The notes: generated from the letters alone by a model not told the origin. 64,000 nt of DNA from Luteimonas saliphila (GCF_016774335.1 NZ_JAETWA010000041.1:62001-126000); one strand, 5' to 3'. Numbered from the stretch's first letter, positions 9,965 through 19,317 are shown. Numbers and translations: made by a program.

Positions 9965-11215
9965 CTACGAGGGGGACGCGTCGAACAGCGCGACCGCGAT
10001 GGCCGCGGCGCTCGCCGCCAGCAATCCGATCATGATGCGCATGCCGAACGCCCTGCCGCCGCTGACGAAGGCGACCACCGATTTGGCGATCGAGCTGGCG
10101 GCGATCAGTCCGACCACCGCCCACTGCGCCTGGCGTGCGTCGATGGTGCCGTCGCGGAACAGCGTGGCCACGGTCGCGGTGGCGGCCTGCAGCTCCGCGA
10201 GCGCGGTCAGGAACGCCGTGGCCAGCGCCGCATTCGGCCCCAGCCAGTGCCCGGCGACGTGGGAGACCACCAGCACGCCGGCGATGAGCGCGGCCAGGCC
10301 GATCGCGTGGCCGATGCGGAACATGCGCGTTTCGGCGGAGGGCGGCGGCGCTTCGGTCCGGCCGTTGCGGCGGACGCCGAGCAGCGCACCGACGAGCAGC
10401 ACCGCGGCGGTTGCGGCCAGGACCAGGGCGACGACCGGGAGCAGCGCGGGGGCGACCGCGAGCAGGATCGGCACGAACAGGCTGAGCGAGGCGAGGTTGG
10501 CCAGCAACGTCGCGCCGATCGCCGCATGCAGCTGCGCCGGTTCGGCCTTCGCGCGCTGGCCGAAGCCGGCGGTGGCCGCTGTGGAGGAGACGTAGCCGGA
10601 GAAGAACCCCGACAGCAGCAGGCCCCAGCGGCTGCCGATGACGCGCAGCGCGACATGGCCGAGCGCGCCGACCGCCATCACCAGCACCACCAGCTTCCAG
10701 ACCGTGGCCAGGTTGAGCGCGCCATAGGGACCGATCGGCTCGTCCGGCAACAGCGGCAGCACGATCAGCGCGAACGCGAGCAGCACCAGGCCGTCGGCGA
10801 TCTCCCGGTTGCTGATCACCTCGCGGCTGAAGTGGTGCAGGCGCGCCTTGGCCTGGATCAGGATCGCGACCAGCACCGCCAGCATGCCCGCGGCGCCCGG
10901 TTCGTGCATCGCCAGGCCGCCGAGCAGGCAACTGCACAGCAGCGCGACCTCGGCGGTGATGCCGGTATCGGTCTGGCTGGTGCGTAGGTAGCTCAGCGCG
11001 GTGAAGATGCCCGCGAGCAACAGGACGGCAATGAAGGCAGGCAGCCCGATCCACAGTGCGATCGCCCCCGCCAGCGCCACCAGCGTGTGCGTGCGCAGAC
11101 CCGCGGCGATCGCCGGGTCGTCCTCCTTGCGGCGTTCGTAGAGCAGGCCGATCAGCAGGCCCGCGCCGAGCGCGGTGGTCAGGGACAGCAGCGGCAGGTC
11201 GGCGGCATCGGGCAT
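9965..11215 (-). CDS. MgtC/SapB and DUF4010 family membrane protein
   Basis: This 416-aa integral membrane protein has roughly a dozen hydrophobic helices. The N-terminal part (about 1-135) is MgtC/SapB-like, with the GAGLLIGLLYERR and RTHTLVALAGAIALW signatures. The rest (about 150-416) matches the DUF4010 permease-like domain (SGYVSSTAATAGFGQRA, ASSIAKSVVAFVSGG). Function is unproven for the family; magnesium or general ion homeostasis has been suggested. The start at 11215 is chosen because the upstream extension is Arg-rich and unlike the family. Confidence 0.8.
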   Translation of the reverse strand: MPDAADLPLLSLTTALGAGLLIGLLYERRKEDDPAIAAGLRTHTLVALAGAIALWIGLPAFIAVLLLAGIFTALSYLRTSQTDTGITAEVALLCSCLLGGLAMHEPGAAGMLAVLVAILIQAKARLHHFSREVISNREIADGLVLLAFALIVLPLLPDEPIGPYGALNLATVWKLVVLVMAVGALGHVALRVIGSRWGLLLSGFFSGYVSSTAATAGFGQRAKAEPAQLHAAIGATLLANLASLSLFVPILLAVAPALLPVVALVLAATAAVLLVGALLGVRRNGRTEAPPPSAETRMFRIGHAIGLAALIAGVLVVSHVAGHWLGPNAALATAFLTALAELQAATATVATLFRDGTIDARQAQWAVVGLIAASSIAKSVVAFVSGGRAFGMRIMIGLLAASAAAIAVALFDASPS

Positions 11216-11407
11216 CGCGGCACTATGCCACGCGAGTTCGCGGCATCCGGGTGGCGTCGCGTCGCGGGCGCGCTGACGCACGGTGGCCCGGCGCGGCCAC
11301 GGTTGCGGTGCACGCCTCCCGATTCATCGCTGCCCGCCGTTCTGCGATGAGGAACCTGCGATGAGGCACGTGCCAGCGGGAGACGCGCCCTTGCCCGCCA
11401 TGCTCGA

Positions 11408-12661
11408 TCAACCCCGCAGCCTCGGCACGCCATGTTCGTCGCGGTCCTCGAACACCGCCTCGTCCGCGATCTGCTGGTGCAGCTCGCGCGCCGGCAGCGG
11501 CGTCACCGCTTCGCCGCGCCCGGCGGCGAGCGCATTGGCATGGCACTGGCGTGCCCGGGCGTCGTCGCCGGCTGCGGCATAGCCGTGGCCCAGGGCCTCC
11601 CAGACGTCCGCGCCCCCGCCCTGTGCCAGTGCGCGGTGCAGGTACGCCTCGGCCTGTGGCCAGTCGCCACTGGCCTGCGACAACCGCGCCAGCGTCAGCA
11701 GCAGCGCCGGGCTGGCCGGGTGTGCGTTGAGCCAGGCCGCCGACTGCGCGCGACGGTGCTCGATGCGACCGACCGGCAACAGACCGTAGCGGGTGGCCAG
11801 CGCCTCGTCCCAGCGCGTGTCGAGCGCGTGCTCGATGCTGCCGGTCGCGGCCTCTTCCCAGCCGAACGCGGCGGCGCGCGCGGCATAGGCGCCGACCACG
11901 GCCGGTTCGGCCTTCAATGCCTTGGGCAGCGCGTCCCAGCGCTCGGCCAGCGCGTTGGCATCCGCCGCCTCGCGCAACGAAGCTTCGGCCCAGACCAGCT
12001 CGCGTTCGGCGAGCACCGCCTCGGGCCAGGCATGCTGCTGGCGCAACGCGCCGAGCAGCCCCCAGGCCTGCGCCGCCTGGCCGCTGCTGCCCAGTGCCTC
12101 GGCACGCAAGGCCAGTCCCCGCGGCGGCAGCGGCTGCGCCGCCGGCGCGTCGAGCGCGACCAGCGCATCGGTCGGGCGCTGGTCGCGTAGCGCTAGTTCG
12201 GCCGACGCGATCGCGCGCGAGGCGGGGTGGCGCTCGTCGAATGCCTCCAGGTGCGCGCGCGCGGCGGCCGCGTCCCCGCGCGCCAGTGCGGCCTCGGCCG
12301 CGCCGATGCGGGCGGCCGCCTCCACTCGTTCGTCTTCGGCGGCCTGCGCCAGCAGCTTTTCCGCGCGCGTCCAGTGGCCCTGGTGCAGGGCGTCGAAGCC
12401 GTCGCCGACGCGGGTGCGCGCCTGGGTGTCGCGATGCCTGCCCCAGGCGCGGAACGGCAGCGACAGCAGCGCCCACAGCAGCCACAGCGCGAACGCGGCG
12501 GCGAACAACAGCGCCGCCCCCACCAGAACGGTGGTGGTGTAGTCGTAGCCGCGCCAGCGCACCAGCACGTATCCCGGGTCCTGCGACAGCAGCAGTTGCG
12601 CGACCAGGGCGCCGGCCAGGGCCAGCACCAGCCACAGCAGCAGGTTGCGGAACAGGTTCAT
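11408..12661 (-). CDS. hemY: HemY-like heme biosynthesis-associated protein
   Basis: This is the proteobacterial HemY, not the protoporphyrinogen oxidase of that name. Two N-terminal membrane helices (about 5-25 and 40-65) surround the LSQDPGYVLVRWRGYDYTTT motif of the HemY N-terminal domain. A TPR-like cytoplasmic or periplasmic region follows to residue 417. It ends the hemD-hemX-hemY operon, 91 bases after hemX. Its role is associated with heme synthesis by gene neighbourhood; the exact activity is unsettled. Confidence 0.88.
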   Translation of the reverse strand: MNLFRNLLLWLVLALAGALVAQLLLSQDPGYVLVRWRGYDYTTTVLVGAALLFAAAFALWLLWALLSLPFRAWGRHRDTQARTRVGDGFDALHQGHWTRAEKLLAQAAEDERVEAAARIGAAEAALARGDAAAARAHLEAFDERHPASRAIASAELALRDQRPTDALVALDAPAAQPLPPRGLALRAEALGSSGQAAQAWGLLGALRQQHAWPEAVLAERELVWAEASLREAADANALAERWDALPKALKAEPAVVGAYAARAAAFGWEEAATGSIEHALDTRWDEALATRYGLLPVGRIEHRRAQSAAWLNAHPASPALLLTLARLSQASGDWPQAEAYLHRALAQGGGADVWEALGHGYAAAGDDARARQCHANALAAGRGEAVTPLPARELHQQIADEAVFEDRDEHGVPRLRG

Positions 12662-12752
12662 CGTGGGCTCCTTCTATCGGTTGGGCCCATCGGCCCGCGC
12701 CCCAGCCTCGCGCGGACGGCGTTGAGGCCGTGTGCAGTGCCTGAACGGTCGC

Positions 12753-13730
12753 TCAGCGGGCGCTGCGCTGCCGCCGCAACTGGACGAGCGTCGAGCCGAG
12801 CGCGGGCAGTTCGACCGTCAGCGGGCGCTCGCGCAGCGCCTGCAGCGCCCGACGCTGGCGCACGCGCTCGGCCGAGTCGGGCCACAGCCGCAGCAGCCAG
12901 CCGTCGGCGCGGGCCAGCGCCGCACGATAGCCGGCCTCGTCGCGACGCTCGATCGCGGCCTGGGCCAGGGTCAGCTCCAGCTGCAGCGCGGCCAGGCCGG
13001 CGGCGCGATCGGCCGGATCGACCGCGACCGCAGCCGCGCTGGGCCGCACGTCGACGACCTTCGAGAACGCGCGCTCCCACCACGCGGGGGCGGGGTCGGC
13101 AGCCGGCGCCTGCCGCGGCAGCGCGGGCAGGGCGGCGGCGAACGCCTCGAGGCGGCCCGCCGCGAGCGCCTTCGGATCCTCGCCCAGGGCCTCCAGCGCG
13201 GCGCGCTCCTGTGCCAGCGCCTGGCGCAGATCGAGCCAGGCCGGATCCGCCACGCCATCGAGCAGTTGCGCGGCCAGGGCGTAGGCGCGGCGGGCGCCGT
13301 CGGCGTCGCCCGCGAGCTGCAGCCGCTGCTGGCCCTGCGCCAGCAGCAGTTCCACTTCGTCCAGGCGCAGCGCCTGCGCGGCGTTGCGCTCGGGGTCGGC
13401 GAGGCGCTGCACGCTCTCCTCGAGCAAGGCCGCGCGCTGGCCCAGGCCGATCAGTTCCTCGCGCAGCAGGCGATTGGTCGCCTCGGCCTGTTGCAGCCGC
13501 GCGGTCTGCGCGCGCTGGTCGCGACGCAGCGATGCGACGCGCTCCTCCAGAGATTCGATGCGCTGGCGATCGGCCTGCGCAGCCTGCGTCCGCGCGTCCA
13601 GGGTCGCGTTCCAGCGCTGCCAGCCGACGAATCCGACCGGCACCAGCACCAGCAGCGCGAGCACCAGCAGCCACGCGAGGTTGGCGCCGCGTCGTCTGCG
13701 TGGCGGGGCGGGGGCAGGGAGGTCGCTCAT
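12753..13730 (-). CDS. hemX: HemX-like membrane protein
   Basis: This 325-aa protein has one N-terminal membrane helix (about 17-37) after a basic RRRR segment. A long coiled coil (about 45-110) and a helical domain containing ALRLDEVELLLAQGQQRLQLAGD follow, which is typical of HemX. Older annotations call it uroporphyrinogen-III methyltransferase, but no methyltransferase motif is present. Its ATG overlaps the hemD stop (ATGA), so the two are translationally coupled. Confidence 0.88.
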   Translation of the reverse strand: MSDLPAPAPPRRRRGANLAWLLVLALLVLVPVGFVGWQRWNATLDARTQAAQADRQRIESLEERVASLRRDQRAQTARLQQAEATNRLLREELIGLGQRAALLEESVQRLADPERNAAQALRLDEVELLLAQGQQRLQLAGDADGARRAYALAAQLLDGVADPAWLDLRQALAQERAALEALGEDPKALAAGRLEAFAAALPALPRQAPAADPAPAWWERAFSKVVDVRPSAAAVAVDPADRAAGLAALQLELTLAQAAIERRDEAGYRAALARADGWLLRLWPDSAERVRQRRALQALRERPLTVELPALGSTLVQLRRQRSAR

Positions 13731-14551
13731 CGACGCGGCGGGCGGTGCGGTGCGGGGATGCTATCCGATGCCCTAGAACGTCGCGCAGGGGCGAGACCGG
13801 CCGCGGCCAGCAGCGAGCGCGGTCGCGCATCGGCGGCGACCCGCACGTCGGCGAAGCCCGATGTGCGCGCCAGCTGCGCCAGCCGTTCGCTGGCGGCGAG
13901 CACGCGGGCGCGCCCGAGTCGTGGCAGCAGGTCGGCGGGCAGCGCATCGAGGGTCATTCGCAGCGCCTCGCCGCTGCTCAGCGCCAGGCACAAGGGGGCA
14001 TCGAGCGAACGCAGGCGCGCCAGGGCCCGTGGGGTCGGCGTTACGGGAATGCGCGTGTACACCTCTGCGCGGAAGATGCGCGCTCCGCGTTGCGCCAACG
14101 CGGGCGCGATCAGGTCGCGTCCGCCCGGCGCGGTGACCAGCCCGACGCGGCGCCCGCGCACCGTGCCCAGCGCGGGCAGCGCCAACAGACCCTCGCTGTC
14201 CATGCGCTCGGGTGCGGCGACGTCGGCGACCCCGGCGCGATGCAGCGCGGAGGCCGTGCCCGCGCCCACTGCCAGCCAGGCCTGTCCGCGCCGGGCGCGC
14301 AGGCGCTGCAGCGCGGTGGCCGCGCGCACCGCGGCCGGGCTGGTGAACAACACGATGTCCGCACGCAGCGCCTCGCGCAGCGCCGCCCGCGCCGCGGCAT
14401 CGCGGCGCGGCTCGATCCGCCACGGCGACAGCGCCAGCACGCGCGCGCCGTGTGCGGCAGCGGCGCGACGCATCGGCGCATGGTTGCCGACGGGTCGCAG
14501 CGAGATCACGTAGCATTCGCGCAGCTTCGGCGTGGCGGCATCCGGCGACAT
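13727..14551 (-). CDS. hemD: Uroporphyrinogen-III synthase HemD
   Basis: This 274-aa enzyme closes hydroxymethylbilane to uroporphyrinogen III, the common precursor of heme and siroheme. The family signatures FTSPAAVRAA (about 96-105), VGAGTASAL and the C-terminal LALSSGEALRMTL are present in the right order. Its product feeds both the heme branch and the CobA/CysG siroheme branch encoded at 28-39 kb. The start at 14551 (MSPDAAT) is the first Met near the family start. hemC is not in the window. Confidence 0.9.
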   Translation of the reverse strand: MSPDAATPKLRECYVISLRPVGNHAPMRRAAAAHGARVLALSPWRIEPRRDAAARAALREALRADIVLFTSPAAVRAATALQRLRARRGQAWLAVGAGTASALHRAGVADVAAPERMDSEGLLALPALGTVRGRRVGLVTAPGGRDLIAPALAQRGARIFRAEVYTRIPVTPTPRALARLRSLDAPLCLALSSGEALRMTLDALPADLLPRLGRARVLAASERLAQLARTSGFADVRVAADARPRSLLAAAGLAPARRSRASDSIPAPHRPPRR

Positions 14552-14621
14552 GGTCGCCAGCTTGGTGCCTGGCCCCGCACGCCGCAAGCGGTCCGCTCCC
14601 CTCCTGCCGGTGCTTCCCCGC

Positions 14622-15089
14622 ATGACCGAACTCCCGGACGACGCCCTGCGCGCCATGGAAGCGCAACTGCTCGCCATGCCCCCGGCGCGCGCGCTGGGGT
14701 TGCGCATCGCCGGCTGTGCGCACGACCGCCTCCGGCTCGAGGCGCCGCTCGCGGCCAACGTCAACGACAAGGGCAGCGCGTTCGGCGGCAGCCTGGTGTC
14801 GCTGATGACGCTCGCGGCCTGGAGCCTGACCACGATGAAGATCGAACAGGCGGGATTGCGTGCCGATGTCTATGTCGCCGATTCCCAGGTGCGCTACCTG
14901 ACGCCGCTGCTCGCGGACCTGCGCGCCGAGGCGTGGCTCGACGAGGCGGCGTCCTGGGACACCTTCCTCGCCACCTTGCGCAGCCGCGGCCGGGCGCGGG
15001 CCACACTGGACTCGCACGTGCTGCTGCCCGACGGCGGCGTCGCCACCCAGGCGCGTTCGCGCTATGCCGCGATCCTCAAGCCGGACTGA
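14622..15089 (+). CDS. Thioesterase-fold protein (YiiD C-terminal type)
   Basis: This 155-aa hotdog-fold protein has the pattern NVNDKGSAFGGSLVSLMTLAAW, where the Asn and Lys/Gly stretch resembles thioesterases annotated as YiiD_C. The fold predicts hydrolysis of an acyl-CoA or acyl-ACP thioester; the substrate is unknown. It is divergent from hemD with 70 bases between. The ATG at 14622 gives a length typical of a single hotdog domain. Confidence 0.78.
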   Translation: MTELPDDALRAMEAQLLAMPPARALGLRIAGCAHDRLRLEAPLAANVNDKGSAFGGSLVSLMTLAAWSLTTMKIEQAGLRADVYVADSQVRYLTPLLADLRAEAWLDEAASWDTFLATLRSRGRARATLDSHVLLPDGGVATQARSRYAAILKPD

Positions 15090-15156
15090 GGCCGCGCCCC
15101 GCCTGCCGCGCCGGCGGACTGCTAGCATGGCGTCAGCGAAACCGGGGAGCAGGTCG

Positions 15157-15573
15157 ATGCGGCGATGGCGGCAAGGGTGGATGGCGTGCGCGATCGTGTT
15201 GCTGCTCGCGGGCTGCGCCAGTACCGGCAAACAGATGTCGGCGCTCGAACGCGCCCAGTACACGTTCTCCGCGGCGATCCGCTGGGGCGATTTCGAGGGC
15301 GCATGGAACCTGGTCGATCCCGTGTACCGCGATGCGCATCCGATGAGCGAGCTGCAGTTCGAGCGCTACAAGCAGGTGCAGGTCTCGCATTATCGCGACC
15401 TCGCTTCCAGCCCGGGCGAGACCGAGGCACTACGCGAGATCGAGATCGGCGTGATCAACCGCCACACCATGGCCGAGCGCACGATGCGCTATACCGAGCA
15501 GTGGCGCTACGACGCGGAGAAGAAGGCGTGGTGGATCACCGGGGGGCTGCCGGATTTCTGGGCGGGGGAGTGA
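15157..15573 (+). CDS. Lipoprotein of unknown function
   Basis: This 138-aa protein has a lipoprotein signal (IVLLLAGCAST; lipid-modified Cys at about 21). The mature domain (about 30-138) is a small alpha/beta fold with WGDFEGAWNLVDPVYR and WRYDAEKKAWWITGGLPDFW, like NTF2-type proteins found widely in Lysobacteraceae. The ATG at 15157 is preceded by GGGGAG at a good distance; Met codons further upstream would bury the signal peptide. Function is unknown. Confidence 0.75.
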   Translation: MRRWRQGWMACAIVLLLAGCASTGKQMSALERAQYTFSAAIRWGDFEGAWNLVDPVYRDAHPMSELQFERYKQVQVSHYRDLASSPGETEALREIEIGVINRHTMAERTMRYTEQWRYDAEKKAWWITGGLPDFWAGE

Positions 15574-15848
15574 GCGGATTGACGGGCTGATCGCGCGTTC
15601 TCTTTCGATCGAGGCGGCGGTCGCGCCAGATCTGGCTGGCCTTTGCAAGGATTGAAATGGCAACAGCTTCCGCTCGCCGCAGGCGGACGGAAGCTCTTGA
15701 TTCTCATGACATGGCAAGGCGCGTCGAAAGCTGCCCCCGATTGGCTAGGGCTGTGGTCGAGGCTGCTGACAGCCAGGGCAGCGGCCAGCTCCGCCCACGC
15801 CCCGCCCCTGTGCGACAATCCCGTCCCCTCCCGCACCGCCGATCCGCC

Positions 15849-16286
15849 GTGGACTTCCAGGAACTGCTGGCCTTCGCCGGCCGCCAACAGATGCTGTCGC
15901 TGATCTTCGTCGGGCTGACGGGCGGCATCATCCTGAACGAGATCTTCGGCCTGTTGCGCCCGTTCAAGGCGGTGCGTCCGGCCGAGGTCACCGCGCTGGT
16001 CAACCGCGACAACGCGCTGGTGGTCGACCTGCGTCCGATCGCGGACTTCGACAAGGGCCACATCCCCGGTTCGAAGAACGTGCAGATGAGCCAGTTCGAC
16101 CCCGAGAACAAGAAGCTCGCGGCGGCGAAAGCGCTGCCGGTGGTGCTGGTGTGCAAGACCGGCTACACCGCCGGCGATGCGGCCAAGCGCCTGAAGAAGG
16201 CCGGTTTCGAGAAGGTCTACATCCTCGAAGGCGGCATCGGCGGCTGGCAGCAGGCCGACCTGCCGCTGGCCAAGGGACGTGGCTGA
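15849..16286 (+). CDS. Membrane-anchored rhodanese-like protein (YibN-like)
   Basis: A GTG at 15849 starts a 145-aa protein with one N-terminal membrane helix (about 15-35) and a single rhodanese domain (about 45-140). The active-site loop is CKTGYTA, with the catalytic Cys in VLVCKTG. The family transfers sulfane sulfur or binds partners at the membrane. E. coli yibN also lies next to secB-gpsA, with grxC in between; grxC is absent here. The GTG start is chosen because VDFQELLAF begins the conserved region and the upstream residues do not look coding. Confidence 0.85.
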   Translation: MDFQELLAFAGRQQMLSLIFVGLTGGIILNEIFGLLRPFKAVRPAEVTALVNRDNALVVDLRPIADFDKGHIPGSKNVQMSQFDPENKKLAAAKALPVVLVCKTGYTAGDAAKRLKKAGFEKVYILEGGIGGWQQADLPLAKGRG

Positions 16287-16341
16287 GCCCGAAGTGCGAT
16301 AATCGCCCCCTTTCCGAACCAGATACCGGAGCAGTCCCAGG

Positions 16342-16875
16342 ATGTCCGAGCAAGCCCTCAATGGCGGCGCCGTACCGGCGCAGCAGCCCAACGGTCCGCA
16401 GTTCAGCGTCGAGAAGATCTACGTCAAGGACGTCTCGTTCGAGTCGCCCAAGGCGCCGCACGTCTTCAACGAGCAGAACGCTCCCCAGATCAACATGAAC
16501 CTGAACCAGCGCGTGCAGCGCCTGGGCGAGAACGCGTTCGAGGTGGTACTCGGCGTCACCCTGACCTGCACCGCCGGCGAAGGCGAAGGCAATTCGGTCT
16601 ACATGGTCGAGGTGCAGCAGGCGGGCGTGTTCGGTCTGACCGGCTTCGAGCCGAACGTGACCGACGCCCTGCTCGGCACGCAGTGCCCGAACGTGCTGTA
16701 TCCGTACGCGCGGCAGCTGATCGGCGACCTGATCCAGGCCGGCGGCTTCGCCCCGTTCCTGCTGCAGCCGATCAACTTCGACGCGCTGTACGCGGAAGGC
16801 CTGCGCCAGCGCCAGTCGCAGCAGGCAGCCGGCAACGGCGACCTGGCCAGCAGCGAGACGGCCGGCAACGCCTGA
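16342..16875 (+). CDS. secB: Protein-export chaperone SecB
   Basis: This 177-aa cytosolic chaperone keeps secretory precursors unfolded and delivers them to SecA. The conserved core (about 20-155) includes [29 protein letters not shown] and the [28 protein letters not shown] stretch. The N- and C-terminal tails are longer and polar than in E. coli. The yibN-secB-gpsA gene order supports the call. Confidence 0.95.
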   Translation: MSEQALNGGAVPAQQPNGPQFSVEKIYVKDVSFESPKAPHVFNEQNAPQINMNLNQRVQRLGENAFEVVLGVTLTCTAGEGEGNSVYMVEVQQAGVFGLTGFEPNVTDALLGTQCPNVLYPYARQLIGDLIQAGGFAPFLLQPINFDALYAEGLRQRQSQQAAGNGDLASSETAGNA

Positions 16876-16878
16876 GCC

Positions 16879-17904
16879 ATGGCGACCCCGGCCGACTCGG
16901 TCGCGGTCCTCGGTGCCGGATCCTGGGGCACCGCGCTTGCGGCGCTGATCGCGCGCCACGGGTTCCCCACCACGCTGTGGGGCCGTGACGCCGCGGTCGC
17001 CGAGGCGATCGACCAGCGCCACGAGAACCCGCGCTATCTCCCCGGCATCCCGTTGCCGGCATCGCTGCGCGCCACCACCGACCTCGCCGCCGCGCTTCGC
17101 GGGGTCGACCTGGTGCTGGTGGTGGTGCCCTCGCACGCGTTCACGCAGACCCTGCAGGCGCTGGCGCCGCTGCGCCCGGCGCAGGCCGGCGTGGCCTGGG
17201 CGGCGAAGGGATTCGAACCGGGGTCGGGGCGGTTCCTGCACGAGGTCGCGACCGACGTGCTGGGCGAGGACGTGCCGCTGGCGGTGGTCACCGGGCCTTC
17301 GTTCGCGAAGGAGGTCGCGCAGGGCCTGCCGACCGCGCTGACCGTGCAGGGCGACGATGCGGCGTTCGTGCAGCAGGTGGCCGACGTGCTGCACGGCCCG
17401 GAGTTCCGCGCCTACACCGGCAGCGACATGCGCGGCGCGGAGCTGGGCGGGGCGATGAAGAACGTGCTGGCGGTGGCGACCGGCGTCGCCGACGGCATGG
17501 AGCTCGGCCTCAACGCGCGCACCGGCCTGATTACCCGCGGCCTCAACGAGATGCTGCGGCTCAACGCCGCGATCGGCGGCCGCCCGGAGACGCTGATGGG
17601 CCTGGCCGGCCTCGGCGACCTGGTGCTGACCTGCACCGGCGACCTCTCGCGCAACCGCCGCCTGGGCCTGGCGCTGGGGCGCGGCAAGCGCGTGGACGAG
17701 GCGGTGCGCGAGATCGGACAGGTGGTCGAATCGGTACAGACCGCCGACGAGGTGATGCGCCTGGCCGAGCGCCACGGGATCGAGCTTCCGATCTCCAGCA
17801 ACGTCCGCGCCGTATTGCATGGCGACATCACGCCAGCCGAGGGTCTTGCGCGGTTGATGGCGCGCGAGCGCAAGGCGGAGTACCCGCAGGCGCTGTTCGA
17901 CTAG
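16879..17904 (+). CDS. gpsA: Glycerol-3-phosphate dehydrogenase [NAD(P)+]
   Basis: This 341-aa cytosolic enzyme makes sn-glycerol 3-phosphate for phospholipids from dihydroxyacetone phosphate. The N-terminal Rossmann motif is [12 protein letters not shown]. The catalytic Lys lies in [15 protein letters not shown], and [16 protein letters not shown] and [20 protein letters not shown] are family signatures. Its ATG is 3 bases after the secB stop, so both are read from one transcript. Confidence 0.95.
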   Translation: MATPADSVAVLGAGSWGTALAALIARHGFPTTLWGRDAAVAEAIDQRHENPRYLPGIPLPASLRATTDLAAALRGVDLVLVVVPSHAFTQTLQALAPLRPAQAGVAWAAKGFEPGSGRFLHEVATDVLGEDVPLAVVTGPSFAKEVAQGLPTALTVQGDDAAFVQQVADVLHGPEFRAYTGSDMRGAELGGAMKNVLAVATGVADGMELGLNARTGLITRGLNEMLRLNAAIGGRPETLMGLAGLGDLVLTCTGDLSRNRRLGLALGRGKRVDEAVREIGQVVESVQTADEVMRLAERHGIELPISSNVRAVLHGDITPAEGLARLMARERKAEYPQALFD

Positions 17905-18042
17905 ATGCTTTTCGACTCGGCCTGGTCCATCGCGTTCGGGTCAATAGGCGTTCGCAAGGTATGCGGAAGCGTCATCCTGGTCCCTTTTCCATGTGCAGCG
18001 CGAGGCGTGTGGTGGTGCACGAGGCGCCGGGTACGGGCGCCC

Positions 18043-18119
18043 TTGTGGACGAATGTCCCCCGGCAACGGCCGCCGGCCGTCGCCTCCTCCTTGATTTCGT
18101 CCCCTAAGGACGCCCGCAC
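18043..18119 (-). repeat. Diverged copy of the long hairpin repeat
   Basis: On the minus strand this copy carries GACGAAATCAAGGAGGAGGC, a GGCCGGCGGCC core and GGGGGACATTCG, in the same order as the element at 18273-18372. The flanking arms have decayed. Confidence 0.6.
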
Positions 18120-18170
18120 CCGACGTCACGAATGCGCGGCGACTCGAAATAGCGGCGATCCCGTTCGCAC

Positions 18171-18200
18171 GTAGCCCGGGTAAGCGAAGCGCACCCGGGA
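18171..18200 (+). repeat. Single REP arm
   Basis: This is one arm (GTAGCCCGGGTAAGCGAAGC...) of the REP palindrome seen complete at 2895-2965. The second arm is missing. Confidence 0.8.
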
Positions 18201-18272
18201 GTCGGAAACTGGCCATCCAGCGCAACGTTGTGCTTCGAACCGCGGCTTGGCGGATACCCTCCGCAAGCCTGG

Positions 18273-18372
18273 TCCGTGGTGGTCGGCAGGCCTTCGCGGC
18301 GAAATCGAGGAGGAGGCATCCGTGGCAGCGGATGCCGGAGGACATTCGCCGCGAAGGCCTGCCGACCACGGA
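18273..18372. repeat. 100-base hairpin repeat
   Basis: The left arm (18273-18305) and right arm (18344-18372) are reverse complements apart from one three-base insertion. Inside is a second palindrome, GGCATCCG ... CGGATGCC. The motif GAAATCGAGGAGGAGGC is shared with 18043-18119. It looks like a mobile palindromic repeat rather than a terminator, since no T-tract follows. Confidence 0.75.
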
Positions 18373-18463
18373 CTGACCCGTCAGGTCGCAACGAGGTGCA
18401 AAGAAGCGCGGACCGAAGCCTCCACGCTTCCGCCTGCATGCCTCGTGATACGTGCGAAAGAGC

Positions 18464-18490
18464 AAAAAAACCCGGCCGTTGCCGGCCGGG
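18464..18490 (-). terminator. Rho-independent terminator of ax21
   Basis: On the minus strand an 8-bp GC stem (CCCGGCCG with a 4-base loop) is followed by seven T residues. It lies 110 bases after the ax21 stop. Confidence 0.9.
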
Positions 18491-18599
18491 CCAGGGTGCG
18501 ACGTCGGGAGAGAGGGAGGGGCGACGTCGCTTTACAGCTCTGTATCGTGTTGCCAGTGCTTCCTCAACAGTTGGGGTCGCACGCGCGCTTTGCCAACCT

Positions 18600-19163
18600 T
18601 TACCAGGTAAATCGCGGACCGACGAACCAGGCGGTGTCGCCGTCGCTGAACTTCACGTCGCCGTTGAGGCCCCAGTTCTGGTTGAACTTCACGGTGGCGC
18701 CGAGGCGGCCGTAGAAGTCGCCATCCGTCTGGTCGCCGTCTTCGTAGCCGGCCAGCGCATAACCCTCGAAGTTGCTGGTGAGCGCGCCGCGGGCGCCGGC
18801 CTCGACGCTCCAGCCATCGGCGTCGCCGAGACTGCCGAAGTCGACCTTCTCGTAGGCCACGCGGGTCAGCAGGTCGGCGCGCGGCGAGATCTCGTGGTTG
18901 TAGCCCAGGCCGACGCGCCACTGGTCGGCATCGATGCCGGTGCCGTCGAACTCCTGGTTGGTGTAGTCGCCGAACACGTGAAAATTGGGGTGGAACGCGA
19001 TCGAGGCGCGCGCACCGAAACCGTCGGCGTCGGGCAGGCCGTCGCTGAGGTTGGTGGCGGCGTAGCCGGCCTCGACGTAGTTGTAGGACACGCCGTCGGC
19101 GGCGGAGGCAGCGAACGGCACGGCGGCGGCAACGGCCAGTGCCAGCAGGAAGGGACGCTTCAT
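18600..19163 (-). CDS. ax21: Ax21-family outer-membrane beta-barrel protein
   Basis: This 187-aa protein has a signal peptide cut after about residue 21 (AASAAD). A small eight-stranded barrel follows, with alternating hydrophobic strands ending in VGPRFTW, the aromatic C-terminal residue needed for outer-membrane insertion. SYNYVEAGY, DQWRVGLGYNHEIS and GRLGATVKFNQNWGL are characteristic of Xanthomonas Ax21. The original claims that Ax21 is a quorum or XA21-immunity signal were retracted; the protein is best viewed as an outer-membrane protein linked to vesicles and motility. It has its own terminator and a long upstream region. Confidence 0.88.
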   Translation of the reverse strand: MKRPFLLALAVAAAVPFAASAADGVSYNYVEAGYAATNLSDGLPDADGFGARASIAFHPNFHVFGDYTNQEFDGTGIDADQWRVGLGYNHEISPRADLLTRVAYEKVDFGSLGDADGWSVEAGARGALTSNFEGYALAGYEDGDQTDGDFYGRLGATVKFNQNWGLNGDVKFSDGDTAWFVGPRFTW

Positions 19164-19299
19164 CGGGGATTGCCTCTTTTTCTAGTTTTGGTGGAGACCG
19201 CGCCCGGGTGGAGAGGGAGGGGATTGACCGTCGGGGAAAACGGTTCCACCCGGGGCGGCACGCGCATTCTGGGCAAGTCGCCGCAACCGGAACTGAATA

Positions 19300-19317
19300 C
19301 TGAACTGATCGGTTCAG
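19300..19317. promoter_or_regulatory. Palindrome between ax21 and trmL
   Basis: CTGAACTGATCGGTTCAG is an 18-base inverted repeat with 6-bp arms. It lies about 140 bases upstream of the ax21 ATG in an AT-richer stretch, so it could be an operator. No regulator can be named. Confidence 0.4.

Larger units (their letters stand above)
17905..18599. other. Repeat-rich intergenic region after gpsA
   Basis: No gene is supported in this 695-base gap between convergent gpsA and ax21. It holds two copies of a hairpin repeat (18043-18119 and 18273-18372), one arm of the REP element (18171-18200) and the ax21 terminator (18464-18490). Confidence 0.7.

Noticed and set aside
9606-10035. Small proteins with MRCAYPGY-type starts near the REP elements
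   Set aside because: These are translations of the REP palindrome itself and recur wherever the repeat occurs.
17905-18174. Short frames between gpsA and ax21
   Set aside because: They consist of repeat sequence, and the similar peptides they encode reflect the shared DNA repeat rather than a protein family.
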